The notes under the pieces were generated by a model. It worked only from the letters and a program-made list of their open reading frames with translations, searched no databases and was not told where the DNA came from. Positions 9,213 to 17,301 of a stretch of DNA of 64,000 nucleotides are shown piece after piece (position 1 is the stretch's first letter; every line of letters starts with the position of its first letter). Source of the stretch: Bacteroidales bacterium (GTDB taxonomy: Bacteria; Bacteroidota; Bacteroidia; Bacteroidales; UBA932); NCBI GenBank assembly GCA_022648685.1, contig JALCMW010000004.1, positions 186,001 through 250,000 on the forward strand, given 5' to 3'. Position numbers and translations under genes: made by a program.

Positions 9213-12200
9213 TTATTTGAAAGTTACATTAACTCCGAAACTGACAGTTTTCTGGATAGGATAGTTCAATCCTTCCCCTGCGAGTTCCGGATCCCATAAT
9301 TTGAACTTGCTCCAACAGAAAAGGTTGGTTCCCTGCATGAAGAAACGCAAATTCTCCATATGCATCTTGCGTGAAATATGATCAGGCAGCGTATATCCAA
9401 GTTCCACCTGTTTCAGACGCAGAAAAGAACCGTTCCTCATCCACCATGTACTTACAGCTGTGTTATTGGTATTCGAATATGCACTGTATCTGGGATAAAG
9501 GGCGTAGATATTTTTGTTGTCTTCGCTCCAGTGGCTGTCCGCATAAGCCTGAAGAAGTTGAGTCTCATTTACAAACGGGCCTGTACCGCATCTTGAGGAA
9601 GAATAACTGCTGGTTGCGTCAATCCAGAAAGATTCACGGGCGAGACCCTGGAAAAATACCGAAAGGTCCACACCTTTGTAGCCGTATGACAAACCGAAGC
9701 CATATATGATCTCGGGAGAAGTAGGATATCCGATAGGAACCATATCCGCAGAAGTAATAACGCCGTCACCGTTCACATCTGTATACTTGATATCGCCGCC
9801 GCCGTATTGGCTGCCGAACGAAGCCTGTGAAGGGCTGTTTGCCGCATCTTCATCGTCTATGAAAAGACGCTCGGCTATATAGCCCCATTTCTGCTTGATG
9901 GAATAGCCTTTATGCTGACGATAAGATTCGGCATACGTTGGTTCCTCATATACAAGATACTTGCTGGTGGAATAAGTAAAGTTAGCCCTTGCAGAAGCCC
10001 ACATGCCGTTATGCCATGCCTGCTTGTAATCGGCCTGGATATCGACTCCGTGAGCTTTGGCTTCACCGATATTACCAGAAACCGCGGCCTGAAGCCCCAT
10101 TGTATTCGGAATATCGGCCCTGTTCATGAATATATCGGTACGATGCTCGGTAAAGAACTCGGCTATCATATTGAATTTTTTGAACAAACCGAGTTCCAAT
10201 GCATAATTTGATTTATAAGACCGTTCCCATGTAATCGACTCGTTTGCGTAACGGGTAACATCTATTCCTGTATATTTTACATTTCTCGTTTCTCCGAAGT
10301 ACGCCTCTTTGCTTTTACTGGTCATGTTCATTTCGGAAAGATAATAGAACCTGTTGGAACTCGATCCTATATTATCATTTCCCACAAGGCCGTAAGACGC
10401 CCTGAGCTTGAGGTTGTTTATGATTCTCTTCGCCGGCTTGAACCATTCTTCATTGGAAATCATCCATGCTCCCCCCACCGAAGGGAAGAAACCCCATCTG
10501 TGTGTTTTGTAGAAACGCTCCGAACCGTTGTAGCCGAAATTGAATTCGGAAAAATATTTATCATTCCAACCGTAAGTGAAACGCCCGGATAAACCGGCAT
10601 TCCTCGAAGGCAGCGAAAGCTGAAGGCTTCCGGCATTGCCTATTCGCGACTCCCTGGCTGTCAGGACCAGCAATCCGGTAACGGCGCTGCGTCCGAAATT
10701 CCTGGAATAATTGAGGCGGGATTCTGAATAAAGGGAATTCTGGACGGTTTTTGCTCCTTCCCCGTATGTAAGATAGTCTGTACCGCTGTCATTGATACGC
10801 CTTATATGATATTCTCCCGTATACGAATCATATCTGTCAAGGGTATACCAATACGGACTGAACTGGCGATAAACCGTAAAAGCGGAAAGACGCGTCAGAT
10901 TGAAAAGAGTCATGAATGAAAGGCCTTTCGTTAGAAAATTCAGATTCTGATTCAATTCGACTGCTGCAATCATCTGGGAACGCTGATAGTCCTTATAGCC
11001 CCTTACAAGGTTTGCATAAGGATTGATGTATCCTCCGTCTTCATAATTGCCGAACATTATATGCTTGATCCCTACATGTTCGCTGTCTTTAGGGTAATAT
11101 GCAGGGAAAAGCACCGGATCGGAATGCACAACTTGCTTGTACACATCACTTCCGCCGTTGAGAGGTCCGGTGTAATCGGTGAAGTTTCCGGTAAGACGGA
11201 CTGCAAGTCTTGTAGTTTTGGTAACATTGATATCGATATTGGAACGGAGAGTGTAGTTCTTGTCATCGATATTGTTATTGAAACTATTCCTTTTGTCCAC
11301 CTTCAATATCCCCGTATCCTCATTGAAAGCTCCTGACACATAGTATTGTGCAACTTTACCTCCGCCTTGCGCCGACATTGTGGCCTTGTAATTGAGAGCC
11401 TGTTTCTTGAAAAGCATATTATACCAGTCATTGCTGGGATAAATGTAGCGATTGGAATTCGGCTTCCCTGTTTGTTCGATCTTGTCGTAACTGTATTTGA
11501 GCTCTCCCAAAGGGTCCCTTGTCGTGATAGCCTCATTGTATGCTTTCATATATGTAACAGGATCAGCCAGCTTCACAACTTCCGTCGGCGAAGAAAGCGA
11601 TGTCTCTACACGTGCAAAAATTTTTGCCGGTCCTTCTTTTCCTCGTTTGGTGGTGACATATATGACTCCGTTTGCACCTCGGGCTCCGTAAAGAGCAGTG
11701 GCGGTTGCATCTTTCATTATGGAAAAGCTTGCAATATCATCAGGCTGCAGATTGGCAAGATCGGTAGACGTCAACTCTATATTGTCAATCAGAATAAGAG
11801 GACTCGTATTGGCACCGAAAGTAGTTATACCCCTCACAAAGAAATCGGCGTTATCCTCTCCGGGTTCACCGCTTCTCTGATAGGCGATCACACCGGCGAC
11901 ATTTCCTGCAAGGGCTGAGGTCAGATTGCTTGAAGGCACCTTGAGTGTCTGGACATCGATTGTAGTAATGGAACCTATGACACTTTCTTTTTTCTGTTTG
12001 CCGAAAGCTACAATTGTAGTCTCGTCAAGCTCATTCTTGGCATTTTTGAGTTTTACAATGAAGTTGGTTGTTGTCCCGACCGTTATGGTCTGTGTTTCTT
12101 TGCCGAAGAAATCAAAATTCAATTGATCCGTCGGCTTGACACCGGGAAATTCGAAAGTACCGTCGGACCCGGTGGTGACGCCACGCGTTGATCCGGCAAT

Positions 12201-12350
12201 GGACACTGTGGCACCGGCCAGGGGTTCCCCCGTTTCTTCTTCATATACGGCTCCTTTCACTGTCTTGGTTTGTGCCATCGCGGTAGCGGCAGACAGCGAA
12301 ATGAAGAAGATGGCTGATAAGATCTTTCTGATAGGCAGACTCCTTTTCAT
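9213..12350 (-). CDS. susC: SusC/RagA-family TonB-dependent outer-membrane transporter
   Basis: The 1045-residue protein has a Sec signal (ends ATAMAQ), a carboxypeptidase-regulatory-like domain (residues 30-105, KGAVYEEETGEPLAGATVSI), a TonB-box-like segment DETTIVAFGKQKK, the plug with SusC signatures VRGITTFGANTSPLILIDN and IMKDATATALYGARGANGV, and a 22-strand-type barrel ending in KTVSFGVNVTFK. It imports ligands captured by SusD using TonB energy. Its ATG overlaps the rbsK stop in an ATGA, so the ribokinase and transporter are co-translated. It is a normal length for the family. The symbol is used at family level only; the imported molecule is inferred from the operon to be a sugar or sugar conjugate feeding a ribokinase-type enzyme. 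Confidence 0.95.
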   Translation of the reverse strand: MKRSLPIRKILSAIFFISLSAATAMAQTKTVKGAVYEEETGEPLAGATVSIAGSTRGVTTGSDGTFEFPGVKPTDQLNFDFFGKETQTITVGTTTNFIVKLKNAKNELDETTIVAFGKQKKESVIGSITTIDVQTLKVPSSNLTSALAGNVAGVIAYQRSGEPGEDNADFFVRGITTFGANTSPLILIDNIELTSTDLANLQPDDIASFSIMKDATATALYGARGANGVIYVTTKRGKEGPAKIFARVETSLSSPTEVVKLADPVTYMKAYNEAITTRDPLGELKYSYDKIEQTGKPNSNRYIYPSNDWYNMLFKKQALNYKATMSAQGGGKVAQYYVSGAFNEDTGILKVDKRNSFNNNIDDKNYTLRSNIDINVTKTTRLAVRLTGNFTDYTGPLNGGSDVYKQVVHSDPVLFPAYYPKDSEHVGIKHIMFGNYEDGGYINPYANLVRGYKDYQRSQMIAAVELNQNLNFLTKGLSFMTLFNLTRLSAFTVYRQFSPYWYTLDRYDSYTGEYHIRRINDSGTDYLTYGEGAKTVQNSLYSESRLNYSRNFGRSAVTGLLVLTARESRIGNAGSLQLSLPSRNAGLSGRFTYGWNDKYFSEFNFGYNGSERFYKTHRWGFFPSVGGAWMISNEEWFKPAKRIINNLKLRASYGLVGNDNIGSSSNRFYYLSEMNMTSKSKEAYFGETRNVKYTGIDVTRYANESITWERSYKSNYALELGLFKKFNMIAEFFTEHRTDIFMNRADIPNTMGLQAAVSGNIGEAKAHGVDIQADYKQAWHNGMWASARANFTYSTSKYLVYEEPTYAESYRQHKGYSIKQKWGYIAERLFIDDEDAANSPSQASFGSQYGGGDIKYTDVNGDGVITSADMVPIGYPTSPEIIYGFGLSYGYKGVDLSVFFQGLARESFWIDATSSYSSSRCGTGPFVNETQLLQAYADSHWSEDNKNIYALYPRYSAYSNTNNTAVSTWWMRNGSFLRLKQVELGYTLPDHISRKMHMENLRFFMQGTNLFCWSKFKLWDPELAGEGLNYPIQKTVSFGVNVTFK

Positions 12351-13297
12351 ATCGATTTGATAGTTTTAAGTATATTTGGGTAGTAAGATAACATTATTGC
12401 ATCCACCTCATCCCTATAGGGAATGGACGGTTGCGCCCCGAGATGAGTGACGGCTATCGACGAGCATACGGTAGCAAACTTTGCAGCTTCGTCAATAGTC
12501 TTGTTCTCCGACAGGGCGGCAAGCAAAGCCCCGTTGTAAACATCTCCTGCTGCAGTTGTATCGACAACCCGGACTTTCCTGGGAGGAATCAATCTGGCAC
12601 CGTATCCGTCGCACACGAGGGAACCGGAAGAGCCCATGGTTATTATGACATTGGAAACGCCCATCAGTCTCAAACTCTCGGCAGCTTTTATCACATCCTT
12701 TTCTGAAGCCACCTTTTTATTAATGATTTCGGATGTTTCCGTCTCATTCGGAGTAATCAGGAATAATTTAGATAATATCCCGGCCGGAATATTTCTCATG
12801 GGCGCAGGATTCAGGACAACCTTCACGCCGGCATCAAAAGCGATATCTATGGCTTTTGTTACTGTCGGTCCCGGGATTTCCTGCTGCAGAAGGAGATAAT
12901 CGGCCTTCCTTATTTCATCAGCCCTCATCTCGACATCTTCCGGAGTCAGCTCAGAATTGGCGCCAGGGATTACGGCAATGCAATTCTCCCCATTTTCGGC
13001 AACAAATATCAAAGCAGTTCCCGTGGGAGCTTCTGAAGTGAATTTCGCAAAATCCATATTAATTCCGTCGGCAGAAAATTCACCGGCGAGTTTATGACCG
13101 TTGGCATCATCCCCCAGACACGTAAGAAAAGTGACGTCCCCACCCAATCTCGCGGCCGCTACGGCCTGATTGGCTCCCTTACCTCCATTTGCCTGCCTCA
13201 TTCTGGCATTCCCTACGGTTTCTCCGGGAAAAGGTAATTTTTTCACTTGTGCTATGATATCAATATTAGTACTTCCTAGAACTACTATTTTGCTCAT
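12347..13297 (-). CDS. rbsK: Ribokinase
   Basis: A 316-residue PfkB-family kinase of usual ribokinase length. The N-terminus has VVLGSTNIDIIAQVKKLPFPGET and NGGKGANQAVAAARLGG, which is ribokinase signature 1. The catalytic and anion-hole motif is DTTAAGDVYNGALLAAL, where the usual GAGD is replaced by AAGD; the Asp base is kept. The expected reaction is ATP-dependent phosphorylation of D-ribose (or a related pentose/deoxyribose) in the cytosol. It is the first gene of the SusC/D operon and is divergent from a LacI-family regulator, as expected for a sugar-inducible locus. Other PfkB sugars cannot be excluded. Confidence 0.88.
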   Translation of the reverse strand: MSKIVVLGSTNIDIIAQVKKLPFPGETVGNARMRQANGGKGANQAVAAARLGGDVTFLTCLGDDANGHKLAGEFSADGINMDFAKFTSEAPTGTALIFVAENGENCIAVIPGANSELTPEDVEMRADEIRKADYLLLQQEIPGPTVTKAIDIAFDAGVKVVLNPAPMRNIPAGILSKLFLITPNETETSEIINKKVASEKDVIKAAESLRLMGVSNVIITMGSSGSLVCDGYGARLIPPRKVRVVDTTAAGDVYNGALLAALSENKTIDEAAKFATVCSSIAVTHLGAQPSIPYRDEVDAIMLSYYPNILKTIKSI

Positions 13298-13326
13298 GTG
13301 GTTATTATTTATTAGGATATTTAGAA

Positions 13327-13336
13327 CAAACGTTTG
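13327..13336. promoter_or_regulatory. CG-centred palindrome, possible LacI-family operator for rbsK-susCD
   Basis: CAAACGTTTG is a perfect 10-base palindrome with a central CG, the usual symmetry of LacI/GalR-family operators. It lies just downstream of the minus-strand -7 box at 13339-13346, where transcription of rbsK should begin, so a bound repressor would block initiation. The assignment to the neighbouring regulator is inferred from position and symmetry. Confidence 0.5.
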
Positions 13337-13338
13337 AG

Positions 13339-13346
13339 CAAAAATA
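13339..13346 (-). promoter_or_regulatory. Bacteroidota -7 box for rbsK-susCD operon
   Basis: On the minus strand this reads TATTTTTG, matching the Bacteroidota primary-sigma -7 consensus TAnnTTTG. It would start transcription about 35 bases before the rbsK ATG. I see no convincing -33 TTTG, which is often weak in this phylum. Confidence 0.5.
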
Positions 13347-13389
13347 TATAAAAAGAAAGGCAGATAACTAAATTATTCTTAAAAAGTCA

Positions 13390-13397
13390 TATATTTG
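13390..13397 (+). promoter_or_regulatory. -7 box for the lacI-family gene
   Basis: TATATTTG on the plus strand fits TAnnTTTG, and the same octamer sits upstream of both tRNA genes in this window. The ATG of the regulator lies about 75 bases further on, leaving a leader that carries the palindromes at 13412-13436. Confidence 0.5.
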
Positions 13398-13411
13398 CAT
13401 TAAAAATTTAT

Positions 13412-13436
13412 GCAACAATTCATTTTGTTGCGCAAC
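13412..13436. promoter_or_regulatory. Inverted repeats in the regulator leader, possible autoregulatory operator
   Basis: Two overlapping symmetries are present: GCAACAA-TTCATT-TTGTTGC (13412-13431) and the perfect palindrome GTTGCGCAAC (13427-13436) with a central CG. They lie between the plus-strand -7 box and the regulator ATG, where a LacI-type protein could repress its own gene. The half-site sequence differs from CAAACGTTTG upstream of rbsK, so only one of the two may be a true site. Confidence 0.4.
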
Positions 13437-13471
13437 CATTAAACTCATTTTTTGCATAATATTTTATTACT

Positions 13472-14533
13472 ATGAAAGAAACATTATCCAGCATTTCCCA
13501 ACGTCTGGGGATTTCCACAGCTACGATTTCCAGAGTTTTGAGCGGCAATGCAAAAAAATACAGGATAAGTGAAAAAACGGCGGCTATCGTTACTGCAGAA
13601 GCTTCCAGATGCCATTACATTCCGAGTCTGGCAGCCCAAAGTCTAAGGACAAACAAGACGAAAACAATCGGACTTCTCATGCCTAAGCTATCCAATCCTT
13701 ACTTCGCGGATATTTCAAGTGCTATCATTTCCGAAGCCAACAGCAAAGGCTATACTGCTATTATTGCCGATACCATGGAAAATGTGGAAGTACAGAAAGA
13801 CTGCATATCGGCATTGCTGTCCAGAAAAGTTGACGGAATAATAGCCGCACCTTGTGGAAACGACAGCAAGATATTCAAGGAAATCAATGCCAGAATTGCA
13901 CCTGTGGTCCTGATAGACAGATACTTCGAGGATGCCACTATTTCTTATGTCACTTCCAACAATTACAAAGGAGCTTTTGATGCGACATCCTTGCTTATCA
14001 ATAACGGGCACAAAAATATCGTATGCATCCAGGGAGACGAAGCCTCACTTCCGAATAAAAAAAGAGTAGGAGGATATCTTGACGCTTTGAGCACCGCAGG
14101 ACTTCAGGACAATGCCAGAATCCTTGGAAATGCATTTTCCATACAGAACGGCTACCTAGAAACAAAGCTTCTTCTTAGCAGCAGCTCGAACAGGCCTTCA
14201 GCAATATTCGCATTAAGCTATACAATACTTTTAGGCGTTATAAAGGCAATAAAAGAAGCGTCACTCGTTATTCCCGATGATATTTCGATAATATCATTTG
14301 ATGACAATATAAGCCTGGACTATATGACACCTTCCATCAGCCGTGTAGGACAACCTACGGAAGAAATGGGGCAGCTGGCTGCGAAAATGCTGTTCAACAA
14401 ACTCAACGATAATGACACCAATGAACTAGTCAGCCATATCGAATTGTCAACCGAATTGCTCATACGGAAATCCGTGATAAAGAATAACGGGGCGGATGAA
14501 GACAAAGACAAGGACAAGAATGAGGATAAATGA
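13472..14533 (+). CDS. LacI-family transcriptional regulator
   Basis: The 353-residue protein begins with the LacI helix-turn-helix (TLSSISQRLGISTATISRVLSG, residues 3-24) and hinge (YIPSLAAQSLRTNKTKTIGLLMP), followed by a periplasmic-binding-protein-like effector domain (NPYFADISSAII, ISFDDNISLDYMTPSI, GQLAAKMLFNKL). It should bind a sugar or sugar phosphate and release operators. It is divergent from rbsK-susCD across 174 bases that hold two CG-centred palindromes, so that operon is its likely target. The C-terminus carries an odd charged tail (DEDKDKDKNEDK) encoded by a short GACAAR repeat. The ligand is unknown; ribose is a guess from the neighbour. Confidence 0.92.
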   Translation: MKETLSSISQRLGISTATISRVLSGNAKKYRISEKTAAIVTAEASRCHYIPSLAAQSLRTNKTKTIGLLMPKLSNPYFADISSAIISEANSKGYTAIIADTMENVEVQKDCISALLSRKVDGIIAAPCGNDSKIFKEINARIAPVVLIDRYFEDATISYVTSNNYKGAFDATSLLINNGHKNIVCIQGDEASLPNKKRVGGYLDALSTAGLQDNARILGNAFSIQNGYLETKLLLSSSSNRPSAIFALSYTILLGVIKAIKEASLVIPDDISIISFDDNISLDYMTPSISRVGQPTEEMGQLAAKMLFNKLNDNDTNELVSHIELSTELLIRKSVIKNNGADEDKDKDKNEDK

Positions 14534-14565
14534 CAAGGACGGAATATAAGGATATAAGAAAAACA

Positions 14566-14609
14566 AAAAGGACGGTCCCGAGTCAATCAGACTTCCGGCC
14601 GTCCCTTTT
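14566..14609. terminator. Bidirectional terminator-like hairpin between lacI gene and tRNA-Arg
   Basis: AAAAGGACGG at 14566-14575 pairs with CCGTCC-C-TTTT at 14599-14609. On the minus strand the stem is followed by TTTTTGTTTTT, a good intrinsic terminator for the tRNA. On the plus strand the short TTTTG tail would serve the regulator less well. Confidence 0.7.
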
Positions 14610-14610
14610 G

Positions 14611-14684
14611 TGATTCGGCAGGGATTCGAACCCTGGACCCACAGATTAGAAATCTGTTGCTCTATCCAACTGAGCTACCGAACC
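14611..14684 (-). tRNA. tRNA-Arg (anticodon TCT)
   Basis: The minus strand reads GGTTCGGTAGCTCAGTTGG... with acceptor GGTTCGG pairing CCGAATC (one G-U), an anticodon arm ACAGA-TTTCTAA-TCTGT giving anticodon TCT, and a T arm with GGTTCGAATCC. The length of 74 bases fits. CCA is not encoded. It decodes AGA codons. Confidence 0.97.
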
Positions 14685-14713
14685 ATAAACTTTATTTTCG
14701 CAAATTGCGTCTG

Positions 14714-14721
14714 CAAATATA
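14714..14721 (-). promoter_or_regulatory. -7 box of tRNA-Arg
   Basis: The minus strand carries TATATTTG 29 bases before the tRNA 5' end. The identical octamer lies in the same place before tRNA-Ser, which supports it as the strong -7 element of this genome. Confidence 0.7.
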
Positions 14722-14772
14722 GCGCTTTTTATTTTATTCCGCTAAAAAAACGACAATAGCAGAATATCGGAA

Positions 14773-15681
14773 TCATATATTTCCATATTCATTTCCCGTC
14801 CGGCTCCCGCGTTTTCCCAGAAGTTCCAAGGCCGAAACGAAAACGATACCTGCCGCGCACCATATTATGGCTCCGGGAATATGCAGATTAGACAAGGAAC
14901 CGTCCGCCGCCATCAAAGCACTCTTATCATACCAAGGCCAGACCTTTATCAATGAACCGGCTACGAATCCAACCAACACAAGCATAGTGGGCCTTTCATA
15001 TCGCTTTAGAAGCCAATGAAGGAATTTGGAAAAAGCCAGGATTCCTATGACGGCCCCTATTACAAATACCGACAACACAGGAATATCAACATTGCCAATA
15101 GCATTCATTATGTAATCATATTTCCCCAGAACAAGCAAAATGAAACTGCCGGAAATCCCTGGAAGAATCATCGTACACATGGCAATCGCTCCGCAAATAA
15201 AAATGAACCACATATCGTCAGGCGTACTGGTAGGACTCAATGTACAGACGACAATTCCGAGAACCGCCCCTGCAACGGCATAAACGATATCTTTCACCCT
15301 CCAGTTTTTGACCCCTGCGAACATTATTACGGCAGATGCAAGTATAAGTCCGAAGAAAAAAGCCCAGATCTGTACGGGATGACCGGACAGCAGAAAAGTA
15401 GTGAGTTTAGCCAGAGACACTATGCTGGCAAGGACTCCTACCATAAGAACGAGGATGAAATTTCCGTGTATATATTTCCAGAATTCGCGGAAACGCCCTT
15501 TGAACAGCATTTTCCATGCGTACACACTCATCAGGGTATTCAAAGAATCTATCAATTCTTCATATATGCCTGTCATCAATGCAATTGTTCCTCCGGAAAC
15601 TCCCGGCACGACATTGGCCGCTCCCATTCCGGCACCCTTAAGGAATAATTTGAAATAACGGGAAAAGATATTTCCGCTCAT
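14773..15681 (-). CDS. DUF368 membrane protein, probable undecaprenyl-phosphate translocase
   Basis: A 302-residue polytopic membrane protein with the DUF368 opening GAGMGAANVVPGVSGGTIALMTGIYEELI (quoted in part) and the second repeat-like motif ICGAIAMCTMILPGISGSFILLVLGKY; both contain the paired PG(V/I)SG motif of the family. DUF368 (PopT) proteins were shown to recycle undecaprenyl phosphate across the inner membrane, so it likely supports cell-wall and O-antigen synthesis. About eight hydrophobic segments can be seen. It follows the DUF6913-type gene on the same strand with a 4-base gap. The function is assigned from the family, not from residues specific to this copy. Confidence 0.88.
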   Translation of the reverse strand: MSGNIFSRYFKLFLKGAGMGAANVVPGVSGGTIALMTGIYEELIDSLNTLMSVYAWKMLFKGRFREFWKYIHGNFILVLMVGVLASIVSLAKLTTFLLSGHPVQIWAFFFGLILASAVIMFAGVKNWRVKDIVYAVAGAVLGIVVCTLSPTSTPDDMWFIFICGAIAMCTMILPGISGSFILLVLGKYDYIMNAIGNVDIPVLSVFVIGAVIGILAFSKFLHWLLKRYERPTMLVLVGFVAGSLIKVWPWYDKSALMAADGSLSNLHIPGAIIWCAAGIVFVSALELLGKRGSRTGNEYGNI

Positions 15682-15685
15682 AAGA

Positions 15686-16219
15686 TTATTTTATTTTATC
15701 CAGATAACTTTTCATGGCTTCGAAACTCTCGGCCTGGGAAAGGATCCTGTCACCAGGGTCCGATATCACCATATCCAGAACATTCCCCGGCAGCTGCCTG
15801 CGGCCTATCTTGAATTTGGCCTGGGAACACGAAGCCATGAAACTTATAGGAAAATCCGAAGAATTGATCAAAGAGATGAACAAATCGGGGCTCCTGTCAG
15901 ACATAAGCGCGATTTTCTCGCGTCCCGGTTTTCCGAACCAATTCAAATCTTTTTTCAGGACCGTGGTCTTTATACTGGTGATAAGCCTCTCTTCATTGCT
16001 TATCTTTCTGAAATCGAAAAAAAAGATATCGCCTTTTATCCCTTTTTCCCTGAAAAAAGCCAAAATTGATTCTTTGCATATATCGAAAGAGACATCTTCG
16101 ACATCTATGAAAGCGACTGCGGAATGCAAGTCCTTCAACGGACGGATTCCGGTAGGTATATCGCTGCAATATCTGCGAAGGCATCTCCTTCTGAAAAAAT
16201 TCTTGACGAATCCAAACAT
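15686..16219 (-). CDS. DUF6913-type cytosolic protein
   Basis: The ORF track starts at 16243, inside the kinase gene. MFGFVKNFFRRR at 16219 lies 7 bases after the kinase stop and has an A/G-rich ribosome-binding stretch, so I prefer it (177 residues). The protein is soluble, with a basic N-terminus and an alpha/beta pattern (SAVAFIDVEDVSFD, FFDFRKISNEE, DLNWFGKPGRE, MASCSQAKFKIGR). This matches my memory of the Bacteroidales DUF6913 family, which has no established function. It sits between a PfkB kinase and a DUF368 protein and is probably co-transcribed with both. Confidence 0.7.
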   Translation of the reverse strand: MFGFVKNFFRRRCLRRYCSDIPTGIRPLKDLHSAVAFIDVEDVSFDICKESILAFFREKGIKGDIFFFDFRKISNEERLITSIKTTVLKKDLNWFGKPGREKIALMSDRSPDLFISLINSSDFPISFMASCSQAKFKIGRRQLPGNVLDMVISDPGDRILSQAESFEAMKSYLDKIK

Positions 16220-16226
16220 TTCTTTT

Positions 16227-17219
16227 CTATTTGTTCGCGGCAATTAATTCCCTTATTTCCTGTTTTGCCGCTTTCCATCTGGGAATATCAATTTTCGTAC
16301 CGATTACCTCCACAACTTTAGCCGCAATGATGGAACCGACTTCCCCGCATACTTTCAGAGGCATTCCCTGTGAATGGGCATACAGGAAACCGGCCGCATA
16401 GGTATCACCGGCACCGGTGGCATCTATCGTATCGGCAGGCCAGGCTTCGATATAATGATATTCGCCACCGCTCTTCACCATAGATCCGTCTTTTCCTATC
16501 TTGACGACGGCTATACCGCAATGCCTGGATATTTCTTCCAGGGCGGCTTTTGTGTCCAATTTGGTAAAAGACCTGGCTTCAGCTTCATTTGCGAATACTA
16601 TATCGACATATTTATCCACTATATCATGAAGAAAGGCATCATTTGATTCCACAACATTATAGGAAGCCATATCCAGTGATATTATGCAACCCGCAGCTTT
16701 GGCGGCCTGCACCGCAGTTCTGATAAGGTCCTGATTCTGGACAAGATACCCCTCTATATGGAAATAATCGTATCCACTGAAATATTCCGGCTTCAAGTCT
16801 TCCGGTACAAGTTCCAGAGCCGCTCCGAGATATACGGCGAACGTCCTTTCGGAATTAGCCCCGGTTATCAGGGTTATCGAACGCCCGGAAGAGTTTTTGC
16901 CCTTGAGAAGCAATGACTTTATTCCATATTGATCTTGATCGCTCTTGAAAAGATGTCCGAGTTCGTCATCCCCGATCTTTCCGATGAAGCCCGACGGCAT
17001 TCCGAAAATAGATGTACATGTGATAGTATTTGCAGCAGATCCTCCCGCAACATAATGTATACCGTATTTTTGCAGGCTTGCGAATATCTTGTCCCCTGTC
17101 TCCCTGTCCACATGCTGCATGCTTCCCTTCGGAAGATGATATTGTTTGAGGAACGTATCGTCCGGAAGGACGGCAAGGATATCGGTCAGCGCATTGCCTA
17201 TTCCCAAAATAGATTTCAT
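16227..17219 (-). CDS. PfkB-family kinase, probable adenosine kinase
   Basis: The 330-residue protein starts ILGIGNALTDILAVLPDD, contains GGSAANTITCTSIFGMPSGFIGKIGDDELG and ends its active site with DATGAGDTYAAGFLYA, the PfkB signature 2 with the catalytic Asp. FANEAEARSF is typical of the adenosine kinase/inosine-guanosine kinase branch, as are the GNALTD opening and the spacing. It would phosphorylate a nucleoside or sugar with ATP in the cytosol. A TAACTTTG -7 box is present upstream on the minus strand at 17251-17258. It heads a three-gene unit with the DUF6913-type and DUF368 genes. Ketohexokinase or another sugar kinase activity cannot be ruled out. Confidence 0.85.
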   Translation of the reverse strand: MKSILGIGNALTDILAVLPDDTFLKQYHLPKGSMQHVDRETGDKIFASLQKYGIHYVAGGSAANTITCTSIFGMPSGFIGKIGDDELGHLFKSDQDQYGIKSLLLKGKNSSGRSITLITGANSERTFAVYLGAALELVPEDLKPEYFSGYDYFHIEGYLVQNQDLIRTAVQAAKAAGCIISLDMASYNVVESNDAFLHDIVDKYVDIVFANEAEARSFTKLDTKAALEEISRHCGIAVVKIGKDGSMVKSGGEYHYIEAWPADTIDATGAGDTYAAGFLYAHSQGMPLKVCGEVGSIIAAKVVEVIGTKIDIPRWKAAKQEIRELIAANK

Positions 17220-17250
17220 TGAAAAAACTTGTTATATTACTATGATTACG

Positions 17251-17258
17251 CAAAGTTA
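17251..17258 (-). promoter_or_regulatory. -7 box of the PfkB kinase unit
   Basis: CAAAGTTA on the plus strand reads TAACTTTG on the minus strand, a full match to TAnnTTTG. It predicts a leader of about 25 bases before the ATG at 17219. Confidence 0.5.
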
Positions 17259-17289
17259 TGAAAAATATATTTATTTGCCTTTTTTAGTA

Positions 17290-17297
17290 TAAATTTG
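17290..17297 (+). promoter_or_regulatory. -7 box almost touching the UPF0104 start codon
   Basis: TAAATTTG matches TAnnTTTG and ends only 4 bases before the ATG at 17302. If it is used, the transcript would begin at or beside the start codon, giving a leaderless mRNA. Confidence 0.45.
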
Positions 17298-17301
17298 CCA
17301 T

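Noticed and set aside
16220-16243. Start of the DUF6913-type gene inside the PfkB kinase gene
   Set aside because: The Met at 16219 has a better upstream sequence and a 7-base gap after the kinase stop.
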